From Cafeteria roenbergensis (lineage: Eukaryota > Sar > Bigyra > Bicosoecida > Cafeteriaceae), in assembly GCA_008330645.1 (NCBI GenBank), contig VLTN01000004.1, positions 496,001 through 560,000 on the forward strand: DNA of 64,000 nt. The letters are read 5' to 3'. Numbering within the stretch: position 1 is the first letter of the stretch; every line of letters begins with the position of its first letter. The notes below the pieces were generated by a model, which had not been told where the DNA came from, did no database searches, and saw only the letters and a program-made list of their open reading frames with translations. The position numbers and the translations under genes were made by a program. Shown here one piece after another: positions 49,247-59,937 of the stretch.

Positions 49247-50611
49247 TCAGGCCAGCACGCCGCGGCCGAGGCTGTCCAGCAGCATCGCGACATCGAGGTC
49301 CACGCCATGCAGGGCGTGGGGCTCGAACCCCGACGCGCCGCTGCGCTTCCCCGGCGCGGGCTCCAGGTCCGTCGCGAGGTCATGTCTCATTGCCGCGGCC
49401 ACGGCGCGCAGCACGGCAGCGTCGGGGGGCAGCAACTCACGCCTGCCGCTCTCGCTCCGACCAGGCGCGCCCTCCTCGGACGCGTCGGGCCCGCCGTCGT
49501 CGCCGCCCGCCGCTGCGGACGCCGGCGCTGGCCTGCGCCCTGAGTAGGCTGCCACGAGCCGCTTGCTCTGGGCAGCCAGCGCCCGCACGCGAGCCTCCAT
49601 GGCCAGGCAGTCGCCAAGCTTGGCCGCCGCGGAGGCGTCCTGGTGCTCTGCTGCACGGGCCGCCGCCGCCCTGGCCTGGTCGCGCCGCTCCAGCGCCCGC
49701 CTCATCCTCGCCCTGGCGTTCAGAACCTCTTCTTGCATCGCTGACAGCATGGAGCCGAACGCGTCCTCCTTGCTCTGCAGGGCGGACCGGTAGGACCGCG
49801 CGTTGTCAACGCGCGCCGCGTGCTGGGCAGCGGCGCGACGCATCATCGCTTCGGCCAGCTCCAGCGCTCGCACGCTCTGCCACCCGTCAGCGCCAAGCGC
49901 AGCGGCGGATGCGGCGTCTGCGTCCGCTGCAGAGGCTGCGCGCCCTTGCCCGGCGCCTCCGCGGCCGCGCTCCCCCGACGACGCGGCCGCATCCTCCAGG
50001 GCCCACTGGTCGAACAGATCCTCGCCGGCGCGACGCCGGTGCGGCCGCAGCGACGTGGGGACCGCGCCCATTGCCGCAGCGACCACGTCGCTGTCTGCTG
50101 CAGCGCCCCTGGGAGTGGCCAGCCGGACGACGTCATCGTCGCCGGCCTCCATGCCCACCACGCCCTCCTCCTTGAGCATGGCCAGCGCAGCGCCGCCGTC
50201 TGGCGTGCCCTCGACCTGCTGCATTGTCACCGCGAGCGCGTGCGAGCTGAACTCGAGGAACCTGTCCAGGGACGGAAGCTTCCAGGGCGGCAACAGCTTG
50301 CGCTCGGTCTGGCTGCCATTCCCGCAGCACTCGTGGAGAAAGTCTTGCAGCCCCCGCCGCCGCTCGTCGAGGAACGCCTCGGCGAGCTTGTTCCGAAACA
50401 GGTTCGTCTTGGGCGGCAGTTTGGCCGTCACGCCGAGCGTCTTCAGCCTGCTCGCGAGCTGGTCGAACTCGCGGAAGCGGCGCCGGACTGACCAGACCAG
50501 CCCGTCGAACGAGACCCGCACGACGTACTCTGCGTGGCGCCGCCCACCCGCACCGGAAACCACATGCACGCGCGGCAGCTTCACGTCGAAGTTCTGCACT
50601 CTGGCGGCCAT
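49247..50611 (-). CDS. PX-domain (sorting nexin-like) protein
   Basis: A single exon; I chose the ATG at 50611 because the PX domain begins right after it (MAARVQNFDVKLPRVHVV), giving 454 aa. The PX domain (aa 5-115) shows AEYVVRVSFDGLVWSVRRRF, then the phosphoinositide-site RREFDQLASRL-type helix (here RRRFREFDQL), LPPKTNLFRNKLAEAFLDER with the Pro-x-x-Lys loop, and RRGLQDFLHEC. After a low-complexity segment comes a long helical stretch (about aa 250-375, ALELAEAMMRRAAAQHAAR ... ALERRDQARAAAARAAEHQ), likely coiled-coil or a BAR-like dimerisation region. PX domains bind PI3P on endosomes, so a trafficking role is likely. It is head-to-head with the GBF1-like gene, with 467 bp between ATGs. 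Confidence 0.87.
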   Translation of the reverse strand: MAARVQNFDVKLPRVHVVSGAGGRRHAEYVVRVSFDGLVWSVRRRFREFDQLASRLKTLGVTAKLPPKTNLFRNKLAEAFLDERRRGLQDFLHECCGNGSQTERKLLPPWKLPSLDRFLEFSSHALAVTMQQVEGTPDGGAALAMLKEEGVVGMEAGDDDVVRLATPRGAAADSDVVAAAMGAVPTSLRPHRRRAGEDLFDQWALEDAAASSGERGRGGAGQGRAASAADADAASAAALGADGWQSVRALELAEAMMRRAAAQHAARVDNARSYRSALQSKEDAFGSMLSAMQEEVLNARARMRRALERRDQARAAAARAAEHQDASAAAKLGDCLAMEARVRALAAQSKRLVAAYSGRRPAPASAAAGGDDGGPDASEEGAPGRSESGRRELLPPDAAVLRAVAAAMRHDLATDLEPAPGKRSGASGFEPHALHGVDLDVAMLLDSLGRGVLA

Positions 50612-51078
50612 GGGGGCGCTGGCTCGCGCTGGGCGCCAGGGCAACTGCAGCCGGTGCTGCTTCTGCCCCTGCGGGCTCCGCTGCCGGGAACTGCTTGGTC
50701 GGTCGCCCCCGATGCTCCCGTAGAGTGTGCGCACAACCGGTGCGGCAAAGCTTGCTGCGGCGGGGCCGGCACGGCGCGGTGGCGCGAGCCCTGGGGCGCG
50801 GGGCTGCTCTGCTTGCCGTCAACGCGGTGCCAAACAGGGCAGCAAATCAGGCCGCCAATTGAGCTGTGACTGAGCTGGCCGCACAGCTGCGCCCTGCAGC
50901 CCGACAGTCGCACTGCGCGGGCCTGCGCGCCCCCCCCGCCCGTGCGAGCTAGTGCCAGGCGGCTCAAGCCGCACTCGCAGCACGTGCCATCAGCCGGCTC
51001 TCGACCCGCGCCCGCAGCCTAGCCCAACTCCGGCGCAAGGAGCGCTCCTGAGCCCGTCCGGCCGCACCCCGCCTCGCG
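50612..51078. promoter_or_regulatory. shared upstream region of the PX and GBF1-like genes
   Basis: 467 bp between divergent start codons of two endomembrane genes. No TATA-like element or recognised motif. Confidence 0.4.
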
Positions 51079-54000
51079 ATGCTCAGCAACGCCGTCAGCT
51101 GCGTCAAGGGCGAAGTGCACAATGTTGTGTCAATGCTGCGTCTCAGCGGCAGGTGGGGTTCGTCGTCGCGCTTCGAGCGCGAGGTGCCACTTGAGGTGAG
51201 CCGCTCGCACGCCTCGCCGCTCACTGAGGCGCCACTGCTTTCGAAGGCGCCGCACCTGCTGCGCGTGTGACATGTGCGCGTTTGCTACTGGTCGGGGCAA
51301 CCATTTGGGGCTGCTACAGGTGGCGTGCCCTGCGGGGGCCAGCCAAGTCTCGCCACGTTTCGCTTGCAGCCGCCAGCACAGCGTCGCCGTCTTGCGCGTC
51401 GAGCCCCGCCGCCGCAGGCCGAGTCTGTTCTGATGCGGGAGTTCAAGGGCGTGCAGGACGGGCTGCAGGGGATCCAGGACCTCGGCAGCGTCGACTGCCT
51501 GTGGTACTTGAAGCCCTTTCTCGAGACCATCGTGTCTGAGCAGGCCTCCGGGCCGATCACCGGCACGGCGCTCGCCTCGGTCAACAAGTTCCTGTTGTAC
51601 GGTTTCCTGCGGCCTGAGGCTCCGCGGGCGCGAGAGGCCATCGTTGCAGTCGCCCGCGCTGCGACGCGCTGCAAGTTCGAGTCGTCGTCTGTTCGCGAGG
51701 ACGAGACCACGCTCATTCAGATTCTCGAGATCCTTCGCAACTGCATCCGCTGCCCTGCAGGGCCGCTCCTCACTGACGAGGCCGTGTGGGACATGTGCGG
51801 CAGCGCGTTCCGCATCTCCCGGTTCGAGAACGCGTCCCACTTGCTGCACCGCTCGGCAGAGAGCACCCTTGCCCACCTCGTGCTTACCATCTTCACGCGC
51901 GTGCCTGACATTGCGGACGAGGTGGAGGACCGCGAAGCGGCCGACGCGGCCGCGGCAGCAGCTGCTCCCGCCCCGCTCGTGGCCGTCGGCGGCGGCGGCG
52001 GCGGCGGCGGAGCAGCAGGAGGCGGAGCCGCGGGAGGCGGAGCGGCCGCTCCGGCTGCAGAGGAGCTGGCGGGCCCTGCAGGCCCGGCAGCTCCTCCCGC
52101 ACGCCCGCGGGCGACGCCGTCTAGGGCGCAGCCGGCCGGCTCCACCGGCAAGGCTGACTCGACGGTGTGGAAGTCGCTCGACCTCGCCTCGGTCCCGAGG
52201 AGGGAGGCCCCCTACGGCGAGCGGGCCCTGGTCAAGCTGCTCTCGTGGCTTTCGTCGCTGACGGAGCCCGCCTCGCAGCCTGCGCACACTCGCGTGTTGG
52301 GCCTGCGTCTGGTCAACATGGTGCTGGAGAGCGCGGGGGCGGACATGGGCCGGCTGCCCGCTCTCGTGCACGTCGCAACTGCGGAGCTCTGCCGCAACCT
52401 GGTGCAGAACAGCCGCACGACAGAGCCAGCCGTGCTCGCGCTCACGTTCCGAGTGGTCTACTCCCTCTTCGCGTCGCTCACGCCGTACCTGAAGGTGCCG
52501 CTGGAGGTGTTCTTCGTCTCGGTGCACCTCAGCCTGGCGGACTCGCGCGACGCGCCCCCCGAGAACCGCGAGCTGGCACTGGAGGCGCTCATCGAGTTCG
52601 CACGCGACGGAGAGCTCATGGCCGATATCTTCGTCAACTACGACTGCGGCGTGCGCTGCTCCAACTTGTTCGAGATCCTCACGGGCACGCTCGCTCGCAA
52701 CGCAGTGCCGGGCCCGGGGGAGCGCCTGAACAGCCTGCACGTGCTTGCCCTGGAGGGGGTCCTTGCCGTGCTCGAGTCGCTCGCCCGCCGCTGCGAGCTG
52801 GCGGCGCGCGTACGAGCGGGGTCGCTGCCGCTTGACGCCGCGAGCGAAGCCGCTGACAGCGTTGGCGACGGCGAGCACAGCGAGTGCGGCGGGGCAAGCA
52901 CCCCTTTTGGCGCTGCAGCAGCCTCGGTCGCCTCTCGCGATGTGGTCGCCTTGCGAGAGCGGCGGCAGCTCAAGCGGCGGTTCGCGCTCGCAGCGGCACG
53001 ATTCAACGCTGAGGGCGGCAGCCACGACGAGGGCGAGTCCGGCTGGCTGCGCTACGCCCACGAGCTGGGCGTCCTGCCCGTGCCCGAGTCCAGCCTGCCG
53101 CCCACGTTTGGCGCGGGGCCCGGCAGCTGCCCCGCGCCGCTCGCTCCCGCTGAGGCCAGCGACGACGCGGCCGTGACTGCCCTAGACGGGGAGATCTCCC
53201 CGGCGGACGTGGCTCAGTTCCTGCGGACGTGCCCGGGCCTGGACCGCGGCTTCATCGGTCAGTACATCGCCTCCAACTTGGACAGGCGCAAGCCGCGCAC
53301 CATCTTCCAGACGGAGGTGCGCCGGCACTTTGTGAGCTCGTTCGACTTCCGCGGCCTGCCCATTGTGACGGCGCTCCGCACCTTCCTGGAGGCCTTCCGT
53401 CTGCCCGGCGAGGCCCAGATGATCGAGCGGCTCATGGAGGACTTTGCCGCCCACCTGTTCGAGCAGGCCCCCGGCGACTACGCCGACAAGGACGCGATCT
53501 TCGTCTTCAGCTTCTCCATCATCATGCTCACCACAGACGCGCACAACGACCAGGTCACGAAGAAGATGACCCTGCAGGACTTTGTGCGCAACAACCGAGG
53601 CATCAACGGCGGCAACAACCTGCCGGAGTCGCTCATCGCAGAGGTCTACGCAGACATTCAGAACCGACCCCTCTCCTTGCACGCGGACGCAGCGGAGGTT
53701 GGACGCGACGGCCCGAGCGAGCACGCTGCGGGCGGGGCAGCCGCTGCTCCCGGCGACGCCGGCGGCGACCTCAACTCCGGCCAGCCGGGCCGCTCGGCCC
53801 CGAGCGCTGCGACCACTGCAGGTGGGGCAGCGCCCGGAGGCAAGGCGGGCAAGAGCGGGTTTGCCGGTCATTCGGCGGCGGGAGCCGGGGGCAAGGGCGG
53901 GCCCTCCGACGCCGCCGCAGCGAAGGCAGCCGCTGCGGCCGCGCGCGAGGAGCGCCTCGCGGCGCTGGGCCAGCACTGGGACGGCGTGCTTCGGCGGCAG

Positions 54001-57000
54001 CGGCGCGTCGGCGAGTTCGCGATGGGGCAGGCGCCGGCCGGCGCGCACGAGGGCGAGATGCTCAGCATCATCGGCACAGGCGCCCTCGCTGCCATCGCAT
54101 CGGCGTGCGACTCCACCAGCTCCGAGGCGACGCTGCGCCGCGCCCTCGAAGGCTTCGTCCACCTGGCGCAGGCCGCGTCCCTCCAGGGCCAGCTGCCACT
54201 GCTGGACCGCACCATCGCCGCGGCCGCTGGCTTCGTCAAGCGAGCCGTTCGCAGCGCGGCTTCGCTTGACGCGTGGGTTGTGCCTGCGCCGGCCGCTGTC
54301 CCGATGACCTTCTCGCGGCCACGGACCGTGCCCAGCGGGTCAAGTCGCGCCCGCAGCCCGGGCCGCCTGCTCCGCGCCTCCTCGAGGAGCCGCTCGGCGG
54401 GCCGAGTGCGGCGCATCGGGAGCAACAGCAGCGGCGAGTTTGGGGCCGCGCCACCGAGCGCGGAGGGCTTCGCCGTGGGCGCTTCTCGCGACGGAGTGCC
54501 TGGGGCACCTGTCGGAAGCGGTTTGGAAGGGCGGCCCCCGGCAGAGGCTGCCAGCGTCGTGGACCGCGCGCAGTCGTCGCCGCTGGTCGCGGCTACCCGG
54601 CCCGGCACTCCGCCCTTCCCTGGCACTAGTCGGCCCTCGAGGGACGGGGCTGCAGCGCCCGTCTCGGGCCGGCACTCAGGGACTGCCACCGCGGCTCTGC
54701 CGGCTCCGGGCGGTGCCTCGGCTGCTTCGCACGCGTCCGCGTCTCGCTTTGACGAGCAGACCGGCCTTCCCTGGGCTGCGCCTCCCACCGCGCCCGGGTC
54801 CTTCACGCTGCGCCGCGCCATCCTCGCGGTCCGCACAATGTTGCAGCTGCTGGCCACCCACCGCACATCCGTCTGCGCGGCCTGGCCAGACGTGCTCGAC
54901 GCCATCGCGGATCTGCAGGCAGTGGACGCCCTCCCTGCCGACCTGTTTGCGTCTGCGGGGGCAACGGCTCTGAAGGCGCGCCTGGCAGGAGGCGTCATCG
55001 GCTTCCCGGCGTCGCGCCCGCAGCCCGGCGCGGCCTCCAGTCTGGCGCGGACCGCATCATCGGCCTCGGACGCCGCGGCGTCGACTGCAGCAGCAGCTGT
55101 CGCTGGTTCAGTGACAGCGACGCCTGCGCTGTCCGCGGGAGCGGCCGCCCTTGCAGCCGGGTCGGCCCAAGGGGCGGCAGCGGGCCGCGGCCAACCGGCT
55201 CGGGACGCCCTCGCGAGCAAGCAGGCAGCAAATGTCACGCAAAGCCCGACGGCCGCTGGGACCAGCTCCCTTGGCATTGCTGGCGGCTTCGAGGACATTG
55301 AGGCGCCGGACGGGCGGCGGCTTCCGTCAGCTCGCTTCGAGGGCACTGAGGTGGCGGACGGCCGCGTTGCTCGTGCTGCCATGATGCTCCGCCGCCCCAG
55401 CGACCGTCTCGCCCTGCTGGCCGGGGCCTCCCGCAGCCCGCACCGCCGCTCCCGTGGCGCCAGCATGGAGTTCGGTTCCGCTGCTCAGGCGACTGGCTCC
55501 GGCGATCCGCTCGCTGGCGTCCCCAAGGGCACAGTTGCCGCCGCACGCCGCTCGGCTGCGGCTCTGGCAGTCGCCCTTGCCTGGGTGGGAGGCGCCTGCC
55601 CCGCCGGGGTCGCAGCGACGGCGATGAGCATGCGCGACCGCCGCTTCGCCGCGGCTTGGGTGCGCTTTGCGCGGCAGGTCGCGGGGGAGCGGGCGACGGC
55701 GCGGAGGACTGCGATGCTGTGCGGCTCGGCCGCGGACGGCTGGTCGGTGGCCTCAGAGGTCAGGCCGTGGGACAGCGTGGAGCAGCGCGCCCTGATGGCC
55801 CTTGCTGGCCTGCGGGCTCTCGCTCCCCGCGCCGCTGAGACGGCAGCAGCGGTCATGGCAGCGGAGCTCGGCGCCCGGGCGCCCCAGAGCAAGGTCCCAT
55901 CGGAGGCGGCGGGGCTGGCGCGCTGGCTTCCCGGTGAGAACGGGCAGCGAGCCGCGTCACGGGCGGCCAAGCTGCTGCAGCGTGCGGAGGCCGTGGCTGC
56001 TGCTGTGGTGCTGCTGCCGGACGACGCCGACGCCAAGGAGGACGCCGAGAGGCTGGCCGAGGACCTCCTACCGCCGCTCTCCAATGCGCGCTGGCCCACT
56101 GCCGCTGCCGGGGGCGTTCCCCTCGGAGCGCGAGGCGTGGGTGTCACGTCGGCGAGCCCTGTCGCGGCCGTTGAAGGCACGGACGGCACGGCAAGCGCTG
56201 CGCCCGCCCGCCACGGACCCGCGTCCGCACACGGTGCAGGAGCCCGCAGCGCTGCGGCGCTGCCTCCCATCTCGCCGGGCGACGACCTTGACGGCGTGAT
56301 TGGAACCCGCATGGAACCAGCGTCTGCCAGGGGGGCGGTGGACCTTTCGGAGGACTCGGACTCTTCTGGCCAGCTGCTCGGCGGCGGGCTCGCAGGGGGC
56401 AGCGACGCTGGCAGCGACGGCGCCGCCGCCGCCGCCGCTGATGACGAAGACGACGACGACGATGACTCCAGTGATGTGGATGACGTCGCTGACGGCAGCG
56501 CAGCAGCACCCAGAGCCAGGGGCAAATCGATGGCGTGGGGGGCCGTGGACGTGCTGGCCGGGCGTCGAGACGGCGGCCGCTCGCGGCGCCGCAGGGCGGG
56601 TCTCTTTTCGCTTCTCTTCGGCTCCGACGCGCACGGCGCTCAATCGCAGCAGCGGCGGTCGGTCAACGCTGCGGTCGCCGCTAGCATCGCCGCTGAGTGC
56701 TCCCGCCCGGCGCACGCCTTGGGCGCGCTGCTGGCTCCCGGATCTCTCGAGGCTGCGGCCCTGGGCGACACAGCGGACGCGGGGGACACGCTCCCCGACG
56801 GCCCCCTGGCTGCGCTGATCGCGGCAGCTGCTCGGGCGGCGCTGCACGGCGCCGCTGCAGCCACCCGCAGATCCCGGGTGGGCCGGCAGTCCAGGGACGA
56901 CGACGACAGTATTGGCAGCGACGACGCCAGTCCCACGTCGTCCTCGTCGGACGGCCGCCTGGGGGACGACCGCTCCTCCGGCTCGCTGTCCACCGCGGTG

Positions 57001-59814
57001 CTGAGCCTGGAGATGCTCGGCCAGGCCGCCCTCCGACCTGGCGGCGCCTGCAGGCCTGATCTGTGGGTGGAGCCGCTGCTTTCCGTGATTCGGGGAGCTG
57101 CAGGCTGCGTGGACGCCATGGCTCGGCCAAGCCGGCGGTCCCGCCGCCCGGCTGCAACAGGCCGGACCCGCCAGGGCAGTGCTGGTGGGAGTGCTGCGGG
57201 CGACGCCGCCCCACCCGTGCGCGATTCCCGGGAGAGCCGGTGCGGCGGCTTCCTCTGGCCAGGCGACGCGCAGCACGAGGAGGCAATGCGGCGGGACGGG
57301 TCGGCGCCTCCACCTTTCCCTGCGCACGCGCCAGGCGCCCCCTCCGAGGCAGAGTCCCGCGAGCGCGTGCGCGCGCACCGCGCGGTTCGCGCGGAGGCAG
57401 CCTTTTTGCTCGAGCGCGCCGTCACGCTGGCTCTGCTCGCGGCAGCGCGCTTCACGGCCAAGTCCGACCCAGCCGGCGCTCAGGCTCGTCGCAGAAACAG
57501 GCGGATTCGCCTGCGGTGGAGGCCACGGCCATCCGCAGGCGGGAAAGACGAGCGAGCGGGGCTCGAGGCTGGGGCCGAGGGCGATGCCGAAGAGAGCGAC
57601 GCCGCCGCCGCCGAGGCGCTGGTGGAGTGCGTCTGCGTGCCTGCGCTTGCAGCTGTCGCCGCTCTCTCCGACGGCGCCCTGGCCATCGTGGCGCCCCGAG
57701 TCGCCTCCGGTGTGGGCATGGTCATGCAGGCGGCCTCTGGATTCGTCGTGTCCCCTGCCCTGTGGCACCTGTCGTGGGACATCCTGGGCAGGTGCCGGCG
57801 CAGCTTCTTCGCCGGCCCTGCGGTTTGGCAGGCGGCCACTCTGGCAGCAGACTCTGCGGAGTCCTGCGGGCCCCACAGCGCGGCGCGTGCGGTGCGCTTC
57901 TTTGCCCCGCTCATGAGCAGCGCCGCCCCCGAGGCCTTCGTGGCCTCGGCGGCCGCGTGGATTGCCATGTCGGCCGACCGCCGCCTGGCGCGCAGGGCGC
58001 AGGCGGACCCGAGGGACGTCGCATCAATGGCGGCCGCCTTCTCGGGCGCCGGCGCCGCTCGAGGCATGCCCTTCTACGCCGAGGTGGCTGCCAGGGCCCT
58101 CTCTTCGGACGTCCCCGCGATGCGGCGCCTGGTCAGCGAAGAGAGCAGCCGCACGCTGCACAGGATGCTGGACAGCCTCAAGGCGGCGCAGCGCCGCGCA
58201 GAGTCGCCCCCTGCAGCCCCTGCTGGCAGCGCAGCGGACTGGCAGCCGGCGTGGGGCCTTCTCCTGCAGGCATCATCGTGGGCTTTGCAGGCAGCGGCAA
58301 ACAGCTCCGCACGGTGGTTCTCGCGCGCCGACGGTCTGGACTCCTCGCCGCGGCGGCCGAGCGAAAACGCGCTTGCGGCTGAGGCGAGGCTCGCTTGGGC
58401 CCACGCGCACGACGCTCTCTCCTTGGTCAAAGCCGTGGCAGAGGCGGTGGACAACGTTGCCGCTGGCGTCTCGGGATCTGCGGTCGGGACGGCGTCGCTC
58501 ACTGGACCCCTCATCCACCTCGTGTCGTCGCTCCTCGACAGCGGGTCGGACGCTGCTGCTGCCGGTGCCCCACCACACTGGTGGCTGGCGATCCTCCCCG
58601 GGGGGTCGGACCTCGCTGCAGAGGCAGTGTCTCTGTGCTGCAGGGCCGTGCTGAGCGCGCTCCGCGCAGACGCAACGGACAGCCGCGCACCGGATATGTG
58701 GCTCGGCCTGCTCCGCGCCCTCGCCAGCGACGCTGCGGACCTGCCTTCGGCCCCGGCCTCGCCCGAGGCCTCGGACGCTGTCCACGCGCCGGAGTCCGTG
58801 CAGGAGGCGGCGGAGCAGGGGCTCAAGAACGTGCTGATGGTTGCCGCCGCTGACGGCTTGCTCGAGCCCAGCACGGACAGCTCGGAGGGTGCCGGCGGCG
58901 CGGGGAGCAGCGGACGCGGGACACTGTGGGTGGCCACGTGGGCCACGCTGCGGCGCGCCTCCCCGGCGCTGGCGGAGCGCATGCAAGCGGAGCTTCAGCC
59001 GCTCTTTGCGCCTCCTTCGCCTCCCTCGGGTGGGCCGGGAGATCGCGTTGGGGATGCGCCGGCCTCCTCCGAAGATGCAGGTGCTCCCAGCCCGACTGCT
59101 GGTGAGCCGGTGCGGGCGGTCCCGCCAAGCGAGGACGAAGCTCAAGCTGCGCCAAGCCCGAGCCCGGCGCCCGATGAGCTGGCGTCGGCGCCCGGGAGCG
59201 ACGTGGAGACCGCCGGAGCAGAGGGGCCAGAAGACCAAGGCCCCAGTGCAACGTCTGGTGATGCCATGGACGCGGGCTCGGCTGCAGCCCCCTCGATTGA
59301 AGATGGAACGGGAACCGCGTCCGCTCCTGGATCCCCAGTCGCCGCTTCATCAGAGACAGCGCCGCAAAGTTGTGCAGCTGCGGCGTTGCCGCCTGTCTTG
59401 TCAGCGGAAGCGGCCGAAGGTGAATCAACCGTCGCTCGCAAGGCCAGCTCAGAGCCAGCGTCTTTGATTGCCGCAGACGTCCCCGGCAGCCCGCCCTCGC
59501 GGCCCGAGTCGCCCCCCACCACCGCTGCTGCTGAGAATGCGTCGCCGGGGCCGCTGCTCAGCGACGTCGCGGCTGTGGCTTCGCCCAAGAGCCCTGGCAC
59601 GCCCGAAAGTCGCGCGCTTGCCGCGATCACTGGCGATGACGCTGGGTCCACGGATGACGAGGGGGGTGAGGACGCTGAGGCGGGGGCGGGGGCGGGGGCG
59701 GAGGCGGAGGCGGAGGCGGAGGCGGAGGCGGAGGCGGAAGCGGAAGCGGAAGCGGAGGCGGAAGCGCTTGCTGCTGCCGCGGAGGGAGAAGATGAGGGTT
59801 GCGTGGTGATGTGA
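51079..59814 (+). CDS. GBF1: GBF1/GNOM-type Sec7 guanine nucleotide exchange factor for Arf
   Basis: Exon 1 is 51079-51195 (39 codons) and exon 2 is 51418-59814 (TGA), intron 222 nt (GTGAGC...CCGCAG), phase 0, giving 2,837 aa. The joined N-terminus (VKGEVHNVVSMLR, then FLETIVSEQASGPITGTALASVNKFLLY) is the GBF1 DCB region. The HUS box VNYDC lies near aa 446. The Sec7 domain (about aa 630-795) contains AFRLPGEAQMIERLMEDFA with the glutamic finger E704, MLTTDAHN and GINGGNNLPE. The protein loads GTP on Arf at Golgi or ER-Golgi membranes and is a brefeldin A target class. Family members are usually about 1,450-1,860 aa; here the HDS region is broken by long Ala/Ser/acidic inserts (including a Glu/Asp run near aa 1,710), and there is a repetitive Glu-Ala tail. 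A Gly-rich linker from a GGC run lies between DCB and HUS. Confidence 0.94.
59680..59765. repeat. 6-bp minisatellite (GAGGCG/GAAGCG)n in the GBF1-like gene
   Basis: A GCGGGG-type run passes into about a dozen copies of GAGGCG or GAAGCG, encoding an Ala-Gly then Glu-Ala dipeptide tail just before the stop codon. Confidence 0.92.
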
Positions 59815-59937
59815 AGCCATTTCGATCGCAAGCGCAATAGGGCGGCGACTGCGCCGGGCGCAATGTTCGTTGCCATGCGCGCGACCACTCACTGCCAGCA
59901 TCGCACCCAACGCAAAACCGCGCCGGTGTTTGCGGAG

